Of a DNA stretch of 64,000 nucleotides, positions 49,222 to 57,147 are shown piece after piece. Within the stretch, counting starts at the first letter, position 1; each line of letters opens with the position of its first letter. Source of the stretch: Litorimonas sp963972195 (GTDB lineage: Bacteria > Pseudomonadota > Alphaproteobacteria > Caulobacterales > Maricaulaceae); assembly GCA_963972195.1 (NCBI GenBank), contig CAXATH010000002.1:124001-188000 (forward strand), written 5' to 3'. The notes under the pieces were generated by a model, which saw nothing but the letters and a program-made list of their open reading frames with translations, did not search any database and had not been told where the DNA came from. The translations under genes and the position numbers were made by a program.

Positions 49222-49410
49222 ATGGCGAAGAAAACAACATTGACTGTCCGTCAGACCGGATCGGCCACTCGCCGTAAACCGGATCAGCGTGCGACACTTG
49301 TCGGTCTCGGCCTTGGCCGCATCGGCAAAAGCCGTACATTGGAAGATACACCTAGCGTTCGCGGCATGATTGCCAAGGTCGCTCACATGGTGAAAATTGT
49401 AGAAGAGTAG
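49222..49410 (+). CDS. rpmD: 50S ribosomal protein L30
   Basis: uL30, 62 residues. TVRQTGSATRRKPDQRATLV, then GLGLGRIGKSRTLEDTPSVR and the last segment IAKVAHMVKIVEE are the small L30 fold. Between rpsE and the rplO fusion. Confidence 0.96.
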   Translation: MAKKTTLTVRQTGSATRRKPDQRATLVGLGLGRIGKSRTLEDTPSVRGMIAKVAHMVKIVEE

Positions 49411-49453
49411 TCTTCTGCCCTTTTGGGTGGATGAAACCTCTTGGAGAAAACAA

Positions 49454-50410
49454 ATGCGTTTGAACGAACTCTCAGATAATCCCGGCGCCACTAAAGAGCG
49501 TAAGCGGGTTGGCCGTGGTATCGGTTCCGGTACCGGCAAAACAGGTGGCCGTGGTGTCAAAGGTCAGAAGTCACGCTCCGGTGTGGCGATTAAAGGCTTT
49601 GAAGGCGGTCAAATGCCTATCCACATGCGCCTGCCTAAGCGTGGCTTTAACAAGCCAAACCGCAAGCGTTTCGCAGAGCTATCTATTGCCAGCCTGAACC
49701 GCGCTATCGAGTCCGGTAAAATCGATGGCAAGTCAGATATGGATGCAGCCGCTCTCGTTGAAGCCGGCGTCCTTCGCCGTTCATTTGACGGTGTCCGCCT
49801 TATCGGTAACGGCAAATTGTCCAAAGCTGTCAAATTGACAGTTTCCGGCGCAACACCTGCTGCGACAAAAGCGGTTGAAGATGCCAAAGGCTCTGTCACA
49901 GTCGTCGAAGATAAAATGGAACGCCGCGAAAAAGGCGTCAAAGCTGACAGATCCTCTAAAGTTTCTAAGGCTGACAAAAAAGCAGCGAAAGCTTCTGCGG
50001 CTCCGGCTAAAGAAGAAAAGAAACCTGCTGCGAAGAAGCCTGCTAAAAAAGCCGCTGCCAAAAAAGAGCCAGCGAAGAAAGCTGAAAAATCTGACGACGT
50101 GTCTGATTATCTTGAGCCGACACAGGAATATGACGCCAAGGCCGATAATGCTGACGTAACCAAGATTGAAAAGTATCTCGGAGCGTCATTATCTAATCGC
50201 GACAGCAAATATGTTTCTTGTTCAGATGAAACTGAACTCGATACAATCGTCAAAGGTTTCATGAAGAAGAAGCTCGGCGTTGAAGATAAAGATGCGGCCA
50301 TGGAAAAAGTCAAAGCGGTTTGCGAAACAATGAAGCCGACACGCATGAAAAACCGTGTCACCTTCTATTATCTGCTCGCTAAAAACGAAGGCAAGCTCGG
50401 CGACCTTTAA
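49454..50410 (+). CDS. rplO: 50S ribosomal protein L15 fused to a DUF2853 domain
   Basis: 318 residues, about twice the usual uL15 length; start ATG 49454 has GGAG seven bases upstream. Residues 1-153 are a full L15: MRLNELSDNPGATKERKRVG, the Gly-rich GTGKTGGRGVKGQKSRSG segment, KGFEGGQMPIHMRLPKRGF and a C-terminal fold ending GSVTVVED. Residues 155-213 are a Lys/Ala/Pro linker (AKKPAKKAAAKKEPAKKAEK). Residues 215-318 are a DUF2853 domain: KIEKYLGASLSNRDSKYVSC, SDETELDTIVKGFMKKKLG, RMKNRVTFYYLLAKNEGKLG. DUF2853 proteins are usually separate, about 110 residues and of unknown function. The frame is continuous with no stop or shift. Confidence 0.95.
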   Translation: MRLNELSDNPGATKERKRVGRGIGSGTGKTGGRGVKGQKSRSGVAIKGFEGGQMPIHMRLPKRGFNKPNRKRFAELSIASLNRAIESGKIDGKSDMDAAALVEAGVLRRSFDGVRLIGNGKLSKAVKLTVSGATPAATKAVEDAKGSVTVVEDKMERREKGVKADRSSKVSKADKKAAKASAAPAKEEKKPAAKKPAKKAAAKKEPAKKAEKSDDVSDYLEPTQEYDAKADNADVTKIEKYLGASLSNRDSKYVSCSDETELDTIVKGFMKKKLGVEDKDAAMEKVKAVCETMKPTRMKNRVTFYYLLAKNEGKLGDL

Positions 50411-50424
50411 ACGCCTTCATCAAG

Positions 50425-50455
50425 ACCCTATCTGTAACGGATAGGGTTTAATTTT
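50425..50455 (+). terminator. Terminator-like hairpin between rplO and secY
   Basis: ACCCTATC, loop TGTAACG, GATAGGGT followed by TTAATTTT. Eight-pair stem with an AT-rich 3' run. If partly active it lowers secY-adk expression relative to the ribosomal genes. Confidence 0.6.
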
Positions 50456-50478
50456 CTTCAGAAGGCGGGAGACGTTTA

Positions 50479-51843
50479 ATGGCATCAGCGTCAGAACAAT
50501 TAGCAGCGAATATGAACCTTGGCGTTTTTGCCAAGGCGAAAGAGTTGCAGCAAAGACTGCTCTTCACACTCGGAATTCTGATCGTTTACCGTATCGGGAC
50601 TTTTGTTCCGATTCCGGGAATGGATATGGATGCCTTTCAGACGGCTTTCTCCTCCGGCGGGGGCGGTCTTCTAACGCGTCTTAACATGTTTGCAGGCGGC
50701 GCTGTTGAACGAATGGCGATTTTCGCGCTCAACGTGATGCCATACATCTCTGCCTCTATTATTATGACGCTGATGAAAGGGTCTATCCCTTCGTTGAAAG
50801 AGCTTGATAAAGACGGCGAACAAGGCCGTAAGCAAATCAACCAGTATACGCGTTACCTCACCGTCTTTCTGGCCGCTTTCCAGGCCTTCGGTATTGCGCG
50901 GGCTTTGCAGGGAACGGAAGGCGCTGTCCTAAATCCGGGTCTGTTTTTCCAAGCCTCGACCGTTATTACCCTCGTTGGGGGCACGATGTTCCTGATGTGG
51001 ATGGGTGAACAGGTGACGAGCCGCGGGGTCGGTAATGGCGTCTCGCTTATCATTTTTGCCGGTATTGTAGCGGAATTACCAAAAGCTATTTTCCAGGCTT
51101 TCGAGCTAAACCAACAGGGAACTGTTTCAGAATTGCTTCTGCTCTTCCTGATTGTTCTGTTTATTGGTCTCTCTATGTTGATTGTTTATGTCGAAAGGGC
51201 CCAGCGACGATTGCTGGTACAGTACCCCAAGCGACAAATGGCAGGTGGCAAAACCTTTGGCGGCGAGAGCTCCTTTATGCCGCTCAAACTGAATACTGCC
51301 GGTGTTATTCCTCCGATTTTCGCAAGTTCACTTTTGCTCTTGCCTGCAACACTCGGTCCTATTTTGATGAATAGTGGCGGCGAGCAAGGCACAGGTATTG
51401 TCGGCACTATTTTGGCCTTCATCTCCTATGGCTCCCCGCTTTATCTGACGCTTTATGCGATATTGATTATCTTCTTCTGCTTTTTCTACGTGCCTTACGT
51501 ATTCAAGCCGGATGATGTGGCAGACAACCTTCGCAAAAACGGCGGGTTCCTTCCGGGTATCCGTCCGGGCAAACGAACCGCGGACTACCTTTCATATGTC
51601 CTTTCCCGCCTAACCTTCATTGGCGCTGTTTACGTGGCCTTTGTCTGTGTGTTGCCTGAATTGATTATTGCGCGTCAGGGCGGCGCTATCCCGCCTTCTG
51701 TTGCAATGTTGATCGGTGGTATGAGCCTGTTGATTATTGTCTCTGTGACTCTTGATACTGTGGCTCAAATCCAATCTCATCTGGTGGCTCACCAATATGA
51801 AGGATTGATCAAAAAGTCCCGTATGCGTCGGCGGAATCGGTAG
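50479..51843 (+). CDS. secY: Preprotein translocase subunit SecY
   Basis: Channel subunit of the Sec translocon, 454 residues with ten transmembrane helices. Conserved features include LFTLGILIVYRIGTFVPIPG in helix 1, the plug region, NVMPYISASIIMTLM in helix 2, PKRQMAGGKTFGGESSFMPL in the C4/C5 cytosolic loops, and ends RRNR. Adk follows at twelve bases, conserved synteny. Confidence 0.98.
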   Translation: MASASEQLAANMNLGVFAKAKELQQRLLFTLGILIVYRIGTFVPIPGMDMDAFQTAFSSGGGGLLTRLNMFAGGAVERMAIFALNVMPYISASIIMTLMKGSIPSLKELDKDGEQGRKQINQYTRYLTVFLAAFQAFGIARALQGTEGAVLNPGLFFQASTVITLVGGTMFLMWMGEQVTSRGVGNGVSLIIFAGIVAELPKAIFQAFELNQQGTVSELLLLFLIVLFIGLSMLIVYVERAQRRLLVQYPKRQMAGGKTFGGESSFMPLKLNTAGVIPPIFASSLLLLPATLGPILMNSGGEQGTGIVGTILAFISYGSPLYLTLYAILIIFFCFFYVPYVFKPDDVADNLRKNGGFLPGIRPGKRTADYLSYVLSRLTFIGAVYVAFVCVLPELIIARQGGAIPPSVAMLIGGMSLLIIVSVTLDTVAQIQSHLVAHQYEGLIKKSRMRRRNR

Positions 51844-51855
51844 GTCAGCGCTATG

Positions 51856-52473
51856 ATGAATCTTGTTCTCTTTGGTCCTCCAGCCGCCGGAAAAGGCACT
51901 CAATCCAAACGTCTGGTACAGGAACGCGGATTAATTCAGCTTTCCACAGGTGACATGCTTCGGGCGGCTCGCGCGTCCGGCACAGAGCTTGGAAAGAAGG
52001 TTGCCGGCATTATGGATCGCGGAGATTTGGTTTCAGATGAAATCGTTGTCGCTTTGATCGAAGAGCAGCTTGACGCCCATCCAGATGCTAAGGGTTTTAT
52101 TTTTGACGGTTTCCCAAGAACTGTTGAGCAGGCCAAGGCACTTGACGCGGCGCTTGAAAAACGTGGCCATGCAGTTGACCGGGTTATTCGCCTTCGCGTT
52201 GATGATCAGGCGCTGATGAACAGAATCACCAAGCGTTTCGCCGAAGAAGGCCGCAAGGATGATAATCCGGAAAGCTTTTCGATTCGGCTTGAAAACTATA
52301 ATAAACAGACAGCACCGCTCCTGCCATACTATGCGGCTCAGGGAAAACTGAGCGAAGTTGATGGTATGGCGGACATTGAAACGGTGTCGTCAAGCATAAA
52401 CCGCGTCTTACTCGCGGATGAGGGGGCAAAAGCCCCAAAAAAGAAGGGATTCTTCGCTCGCCTCTTCTCATAG
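51856..52473 (+). CDS. adk: Adenylate kinase with a basic amphipathic C-terminal tail
   Basis: 205-residue cytosolic enzyme (2 ADP to ATP + AMP), short-LID type. The ATG at 51856 gives MNLVLFGPPAAGKGTQSKRL, with GPPAAGKGTQ as the P-loop; a tandem ATG at 51853 adds one Met. The AMP-binding segment STGDMLRAARASGTELGKKV, the FDGFPRTVEQAKALD motif, and the arginines of RFAEEGRKDDNPESFSIRLE are standard; no zinc-binding LID cysteines. The last 16 residues (APKKKGFFARLFS end) lie beyond the normal adk fold and resemble a membrane-binding amphipathic helix. Confidence 0.95.
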   Translation: MNLVLFGPPAAGKGTQSKRLVQERGLIQLSTGDMLRAARASGTELGKKVAGIMDRGDLVSDEIVVALIEEQLDAHPDAKGFIFDGFPRTVEQAKALDAALEKRGHAVDRVIRLRVDDQALMNRITKRFAEEGRKDDNPESFSIRLENYNKQTAPLLPYYAAQGKLSEVDGMADIETVSSSINRVLLADEGAKAPKKKGFFARLFS

Positions 52474-52648
52474 CGGGAAATGGCTGAAGAATCTCATGAA
52501 ACTATGGCTGCTCCTGCTTGACGGCAGGAGGGGTTAAGACTAAGTAACCCGCTTTCGCGGACGGTTCGATTATCGCTCGCCCCTTTTGCTATGGGGTGAG
52601 CTAAGCGTTCAGGACCTACCGCACGCAGGATTGATTAGGAGGCCAAAA
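52474..52648 (+). promoter_or_regulatory. Hairpin-rich leader ahead of rpsM
   Basis: Non-coding, 175 bases. Stem 1: CTCCTGC/GCAGGAG (52511-52530). Stem 2: GCTCGCCCC paired with GGGGTGAGC (about 52575-52601), then AGGAGG eight bases before the rpsM GTG start. No good sigma-70 promoter was found. It may be a regulatory leader of the alpha operon, for instance for S4, by analogy with E. coli. Confidence 0.45.
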
Positions 52649-53017
52649 GTGGCTCGTATTGCTGGGGTAAATATCCCGACTAATAAGCGCGTAGAAATTG
52701 CTCTGCGTTATATTCACGGCATTGGTCCCTCAACGGCGACTGAAATCTGCGAAAAAGTCGGCATTGCGCACGACCGTCGCGTGCATGACTTGACGGATCA
52801 AGAGATCCTTCAAATCCGTGAAACGATTGACTCAACCTACCAGGTTGAAGGTGACCTGCGTCGTGAGCGTTCCCAAAACATTAAACGCTTGATGGATATG
52901 GGTAACTATCGCGGTCTCCGTCATCGTCGTGGTCTGCCGGTTCGCGGTCAGCGCACACACACAAATGCTCGTACACGCAAAGGCCCTGCAAAGGCCATTG
53001 CCGGCAAGAAGAAGTAG
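52649..53017 (+). CDS. rpsM: 30S ribosomal protein S13
   Basis: uS13, 122 residues, contacts P-site tRNA and the 50S subunit. GTG start at 52649 after AGGAGG gives VARIAGVNIPTNKRVEIALR; the frame extends upstream to 52586 but without conservation. ERSQNIKRLMDMGNYRGLRH and HTNARTRKGPAKAIAGKKK close the protein. Confidence 0.97.
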   Translation: MARIAGVNIPTNKRVEIALRYIHGIGPSTATEICEKVGIAHDRRVHDLTDQEILQIRETIDSTYQVEGDLRRERSQNIKRLMDMGNYRGLRHRRGLPVRGQRTHTNARTRKGPAKAIAGKKK

Positions 53018-53027
53018 GTAAGCTCAG

Positions 53028-53417
53028 ATGGCAAAAGAACCCGCCCGTATTCGTCGCGCTCAACGTAAAAATATTACGTCCGGCGTTGCGCATGTGAACT
53101 CGACTTTCAACAACACAATGATCACTATCACGGACGCCCAAGGCAATACCGTGGCCTGGTGTTCTGCTGGTGGCATGGGCTTTAAAGGCTCACGTAAATC
53201 CACTCCTTATGCGGCTCAGGTCGCTGCTGAAGAAGCTGGCCGTAAGGCCGCCGACCACGGCATGACAACATTGGAAGTCAATGTGAACGGTCCTGGTTCC
53301 GGCCGCGAAAGTGCAGTTCGTGCTCTACAAGCTGCTGGATTTACGATCACGACTATTCGTGACGTAACGCCCATCCCCCATAATGGCTGCCGCCCACCTA
53401 AACGTCGCCGCGTTTAA
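53028..53417 (+). CDS. rpsK: 30S ribosomal protein S11
   Basis: uS11, 129 residues, at the 30S platform/E site. GVAHVNSTFNNTMITITDAQ, the segment AWCSAGGMGFKGSRKSTPYA and DVTPIPHNGCRPPKRRRV are diagnostic. A strong palindromic hairpin follows before rpoA. Confidence 0.98.
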   Translation: MAKEPARIRRAQRKNITSGVAHVNSTFNNTMITITDAQGNTVAWCSAGGMGFKGSRKSTPYAAQVAAEEAGRKAADHGMTTLEVNVNGPGSGRESAVRALQAAGFTITTIRDVTPIPHNGCRPPKRRRV

Positions 53418-53433
53418 TCTGTAGGCCCAGCCG

Positions 53434-53457
53434 GCTTGCCTCTAGAGGCAAGCTTTT
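53434..53457 (+). terminator. Palindromic hairpin between rpsK and rpoA
   Basis: GCTTGCCTCTAGAGGCAAGC, a perfect 20-base palindrome, followed by TTTT. With ten pairs and no unpaired loop bases in the ideal form the actual loop is four bases. It looks like a terminator or attenuator inside the alpha operon. Confidence 0.6.
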
Positions 53458-53526
53458 CTAGGCGCGACGTCCGCTCATTCTGGGCCGACACCGACGCGCC
53501 GACACTGATAACAAAAGGCAAAGATT

Positions 53527-54543
53527 GTGATTGAGAAAAACTGGCAAGAACTCATCCGCCCGATCAATCCAGAGATTGAACCCGGACGTGATCCTGAGCG
53601 TAAAGCAATCGTCACCGCCGAACCGCTAGAGCGTGGTTTTGGTATGACTCTCGGTAACGCGCTACGTCGCGTTCTTCTGTCTTCTTTACAGGGAGCCGCT
53701 GTCTCCGCTGTGCAGATTGACGGGATTGTACACGAGTTTACATCCATTCCCGGTGTTCGCGAAGACGTCACCAATGTCGTGCTAAACCTTAAAGGGTTGG
53801 CTGTGCGTATGCATGTTGAAGGCCCTAAGAAGCTCTTGCTTCGGAAGACAGGCGCAGGCCCAGTCACAGGCGCAGACATCGAAGAAACCGCTGACGTTGA
53901 AATTCTCAACAAAGATCACATCATCTGCACGGCCGATGAAGGCGCAGACATTCGTATGGAACTGACGGTTACAACCGGTAAAGGCTACGTTCCTGCCGCT
54001 GAAAGCCGCCCTGAAGACGCGCCAATTGGTTTGATTTCCATTGATGCGCTCTATTCTCCGGTTAAACGCGTGGCCTACCGCGTCGAAGATACTCGGGAAG
54101 GTCAGGTTCTGGATTACGATAAACTGATTATCGATATTGAAACCAACGCCGCCGTGACGCCTGAAGATGCTGTCGCTGTTGCCGCCCGCATTTTGCAAGA
54201 CCAGTTTCAGGTCTTCGTCAACTTTGACGACCCAGAAGATATGTCCCGCGGCGAAGAGAAGCCAGAACTCGACTTCAACCCAGCGCTATTGCGCAAGGTT
54301 GACGAGCTTGAACTTTCTGTCCGCTCTGCAAACTGCCTGAAAAACGACAATATCGTTTATATCGGCGATCTGATTCAAAAATCCGAAGCCGAAATGCTCC
54401 GGACACCGAACTTTGGTCGTAAATCTCTGAACGAGATTAAAGAAGTGCTCGCCGCTATGGGTCTGCACCTCGGAATGGATGCGCCAAATTGGCCGCCGGA
54501 AAATATCGAAGACCTTGCCAAGAAATATGACGACCACATTTAG
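53527..54543 (+). CDS. rpoA: RNA polymerase alpha subunit
   Basis: 338 residues, GTG start 53527 (MIEKNWQELIRPINPEIEPG). The NTD has AEPLERGFGMTLGNALRRVL (dimer and beta-binding), then VREDVTNVVLNLKGLAVRMH and PVKRVAYRVEDTREGQVLDY; a linker around 235-250 leads into the CTD helices with LRKVDELELSVRSANCLKND and GRKSLNEIKEVLAAMGLHLG, the UP-element and activator surface. A 29-base gap leads to rplQ. Confidence 0.98.
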   Translation: MIEKNWQELIRPINPEIEPGRDPERKAIVTAEPLERGFGMTLGNALRRVLLSSLQGAAVSAVQIDGIVHEFTSIPGVREDVTNVVLNLKGLAVRMHVEGPKKLLLRKTGAGPVTGADIEETADVEILNKDHIICTADEGADIRMELTVTTGKGYVPAAESRPEDAPIGLISIDALYSPVKRVAYRVEDTREGQVLDYDKLIIDIETNAAVTPEDAVAVAARILQDQFQVFVNFDDPEDMSRGEEKPELDFNPALLRKVDELELSVRSANCLKNDNIVYIGDLIQKSEAEMLRTPNFGRKSLNEIKEVLAAMGLHLGMDAPNWPPENIEDLAKKYDDHI

Positions 54544-54572
54544 GTCGCACTGAACACTAAGAGGATAAAGCC

Positions 54573-54986
54573 ATGCGTCATAAAATGGCCCATCGTAAAC
54601 TGAACCGCACTGCGAGCCATCGCAAAGCTATGTTCGCTAATATGTCATCCAGCCTCATCGAGCATGAGCAAATCGTGACAACGCTTCCTAAGGCGAAAGA
54701 ACTTCGTCCTTTCGTTGAGAAGCTTGTGACGCTTGCCAAAAAAGGTGACCTGAATAGCCGTCGCATCGCGATTGCCCGCACTCGCAATAAAGAGCAGTCC
54801 AAAAAGCTCTTCGACGTGATCGGCCCCCGTTATGCAGACCGCCAAGGCGGATATATCCGTATCATGAAAGCTGGTTTCCGGTATGGCGATAATGCGCCTA
54901 TGGCCGTAATCGAGTTTGTGGACCGCGACGTCGAAGCAAAAGGCAAAATCGACCGGGAACGTATGGCCGAGGTCGAAGACGCATAA
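54573..54986 (+). CDS. rplQ: 50S ribosomal protein L17
   Basis: bL17, 137 residues, at the exit-tunnel surface. MRHKMAHRKLNRTASHRKAM and LVTLAKKGDLNSRRIAIART are diagnostic, with GGYIRIMKAGFRYGDNAPMA in the last third. Short acidic end RERMAEVEDA. Ends the cluster with a strong terminator. Confidence 0.97.
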   Translation: MRHKMAHRKLNRTASHRKAMFANMSSSLIEHEQIVTTLPKAKELRPFVEKLVTLAKKGDLNSRRIAIARTRNKEQSKKLFDVIGPRYADRQGGYIRIMKAGFRYGDNAPMAVIEFVDRDVEAKGKIDRERMAEVEDA

Positions 54987-55013
54987 AGCGCCTCCCGAGT
55001 TGATTTGAACTTC

Positions 55014-55041
55014 AAAACCCGTCTTTCGAGACGGGTTTTTT
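55014..55041 (+). terminator. Rho-independent terminator closing the alpha operon
   Basis: AAAACCCGTC, loop TTTCGA, GACGGGTTTTTT. Ten-pair stem with a T-run 28 bases after rplQ. Confidence 0.93.
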
Positions 55042-55153
55042 GTTGGATTGCTTGTGTTGTTCTACCAAAGAACTTCGCTACGCATCGAGATGGGGCGGGA
55101 ACGAATAGTTCTAAACCTTCGTTTACATAGTATATATTAAACAGGAGTCCTAT

Positions 55154-56047
55154 ATGACCCATTCGCTTAAACTATTCCTATTTGCCGCCACAGCGACTTT
55201 ATCGCTTTCTGCCTGTGCAGATCAGGCTGAGCCTGTAACCCCACCCGAGAGCGCAAATACAGAGCGTATGGCCGCAAGTAACTCAGAAAGTGCCGAAGAC
55301 GCCCAAGATGGGTCGCCAATGTACGAAACAGAAGCAATGACGGATAGTCAGCAACCCAGCGCTGCTGAGAGCTCTGAGATGAAAAAAGCTTATAATGCGT
55401 TTCTGCAAACCTACATCAAACCGACAGATGGCATCAATTTGGTTGCATATGCTGATGTAACAGAAGCAGATGCAGCGGCATTGCAAAGTTATATAGAAAA
55501 TCTGGCGAATACAGACATTACCAATTTTTCGGATGATGAAAAGAAGGCCTACTGGTTCAACCTTTACAATGCCGTTACGCTTGACCTAATACTCGACAAT
55601 TACCCTGTCGACTCCATTAAGGATATTGATGATCCTTGGAGCCAGAAATTGGTGAATGTGAGAGGCGCTACGATGAGCCTCGACCAGATTGAGCATGACA
55701 CTTTACGCGAAAACTATGATGAACCCCGCATTCATTTTGCGGTCAATTGCGCTTCAATAGGGTGCCCAAATCTTAAACAAACAGCGTGGGAAGCAGAGAG
55801 CCTTGAGACGGATCTGGATCAGGCCGCGAAAGATTATATTGCCAGTTCCCGCGGCATAATGATTAAAGGTGAAGATATCCAAGCCTCTAGTATATTTGAT
55901 TGGTATGAGGAGGATTTCGGAGCCGATGACGAAGAAGTCCTGACATATCTTTCTCAATTTGCCACGGGTGACAAAAAGTCGGCCATGCAAAATGCGAATG
56001 ATATAAGTGATTACGAGTATGACTGGTCACTTAACGTCGCAAAATAA
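55154..56047 (+). CDS. DUF547 domain lipoprotein, copy 1
   Basis: 297 residues. The signal peptide ends at lipobox SAC (Cys21), giving an acidic, Ser/Glu-rich linker (residues about 22-75) and then a DUF547 domain: NAFLQTYIKPTDGINLVAYA, the AYWFNLYNAVTLDLILDNYP block, DPWSQKLVNVRGATMSLDQI, RIHFAVNCASIGCPNL (conserved NC...GCP) and SIFDWYEEDFG. DUF547 is a thiol-bearing periplasmic domain of unknown function. Ends at a terminator, and a homologous gene follows, so this is a tandem duplication. Acidic Asp/Glu bias is higher in this copy. Confidence 0.9.
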   Translation: MTHSLKLFLFAATATLSLSACADQAEPVTPPESANTERMAASNSESAEDAQDGSPMYETEAMTDSQQPSAAESSEMKKAYNAFLQTYIKPTDGINLVAYADVTEADAAALQSYIENLANTDITNFSDDEKKAYWFNLYNAVTLDLILDNYPVDSIKDIDDPWSQKLVNVRGATMSLDQIEHDTLRENYDEPRIHFAVNCASIGCPNLKQTAWEAESLETDLDQAAKDYIASSRGIMIKGEDIQASSIFDWYEEDFGADDEEVLTYLSQFATGDKKSAMQNANDISDYEYDWSLNVAK

Positions 56048-56055
56048 TGCAAAGG

Positions 56056-56084
56056 AAAACCCGCTCAACAGCCGGGTTTTTTTT
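56056..56084 (+). terminator. Terminator between the two DUF547 genes
   Basis: AAAACCCG, nine-base loop, CGGGTTTTTTTT. Separates copy 1 from copy 2. Confidence 0.85.
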
Positions 56085-56187
56085 GACTCCTCCGGCGTCG
56101 GCTCACCGGTTTGTGTCCCACAATTGATTATAAATCACTTCGCATTTCGGTATCGTGTTCAAACGAAATTTAATCCGAAGAGTGAAA

Positions 56188-57000
56188 ATGCCGAAATCCC
56201 CACAATTCGCCGCAATGTCATTGATAATGCCGATCATGGTCGTGCTGCTTTGGCCGTTAAATTCGTTGGCCCAGGAGAGCTCGGACCCGAACCGCGCGAT
56301 AGACAAAGCAGCCTCTGAAATGAATACACCTTTCAATCAGTTTCTATCTAAATATGTCACTCAGAAAAACGGTATAAACCTCGTCGCTTATGACAAAGTG
56401 ACGGACGCTGATGAGCGTCTCTTAGAAATTTATATTGAGGAACTTTCTCAGACAGATATTTCGGAATTCTCGAGAGAGCAGATATTGGCTTATTGGTTCA
56501 ATCTCTATAACGCCCAAACTTTAGACCTTATTCTTGATAACTATCCCATTAAATCCATACGTAAAATTGGTTTTCTGACGGGGCCTTGGGATAAGGATAT
56601 TCTGACTGTCAGAGGCCAGGAGATGAGCCTGAACAAAATTGAACACGATATTGTTCGAAAAACCTATGACGAGCCGCGCGTTCATTTTGCTTTTAACTGC
56701 GCGTCTATCGGGTGCCCAAATCTGAAAAAAACGGCATGGGAGGCGCAGACTCTAGACGCCGATCTCACCCAAGCGGCAAAAGATTACATATCAAGCCCGC
56801 GTGGCGTGCGCATTGAAGACAACGGCGATATTACAGTCTCAAGCATTTTCAAATGGTACAAAGAAGATTTTGGACAGAGCGAAGCGGACATCATTGCCTA
56901 TCTCGCAACCTACGCAGAAGGCGATAAGAAAGCCGCGCTCGAACAAGCAAGTGAGATAGAAGATTACGACTATGATTGGTCGTTAAACCGAGCAAAATAA
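56188..57000 (+). CDS. DUF547 domain exported protein, copy 2
   Basis: About 270 residues from ATG 56188 (GAAGAG upstream). A signal peptide with core SLIMPIMVVLLWPLNSLA is cleaved rather than lipidated (no lipobox). The domain is very like copy 1: NQFLSKYVTQKNGINLVAYD, LAYWFNLYNAQTLDLILDNY, the VRGQEMSLNKIEHDIVRKTY block and VHFAFNCASIGCPNLKKTAW, ending DYDYDWSLNRAK, almost identical in the last residues to copy 1 (DYEYDWSLNVAK). Copy 1 is membrane-anchored, copy 2 soluble, suggesting separate places in the envelope. Confidence 0.9.
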   Translation: MPKSPQFAAMSLIMPIMVVLLWPLNSLAQESSDPNRAIDKAASEMNTPFNQFLSKYVTQKNGINLVAYDKVTDADERLLEIYIEELSQTDISEFSREQILAYWFNLYNAQTLDLILDNYPIKSIRKIGFLTGPWDKDILTVRGQEMSLNKIEHDIVRKTYDEPRVHFAFNCASIGCPNLKKTAWEAQTLDADLTQAAKDYISSPRGVRIEDNGDITVSSIFKWYKEDFGQSEADIIAYLATYAEGDKKAALEQASEIEDYDYDWSLNRAK

Positions 57001-57014
57001 AGTGAAATGCTAGA

Positions 57015-57091
57015 TGGTAGGGGGAGAGGGACTCGAACCCCCGACCAACCCGTTATGAGCGGGTGGCTCTAACCAACTGAGCTATCCCCCC
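57015..57091 (-). tRNA. tRNA with anticodon CAT (elongator Met, or Ile2 if modified)
   Basis: Cloverleaf on the minus strand: acceptor GGGGGGA/TCCCCCT (a G1-U72 wobble), D arm AGCTCAGTTGGTTAGAGC, anticodon stem ACCCG/CGGGT around CTCATAA, T arm GGGGGTTCGAGTCCC, encoded ACCA. The CAT anticodon fits elongator tRNA-Met or tRNA-Ile decoding AUA after lysidine modification by TilS. Identity elements cannot be resolved by eye. Confidence 0.9.
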
Positions 57092-57147
57092 ATCTCTGGG
57101 TACAGGTTTCTATAACGGTCAAGAGCCGTCCTGCAAACCCTCTTTGC

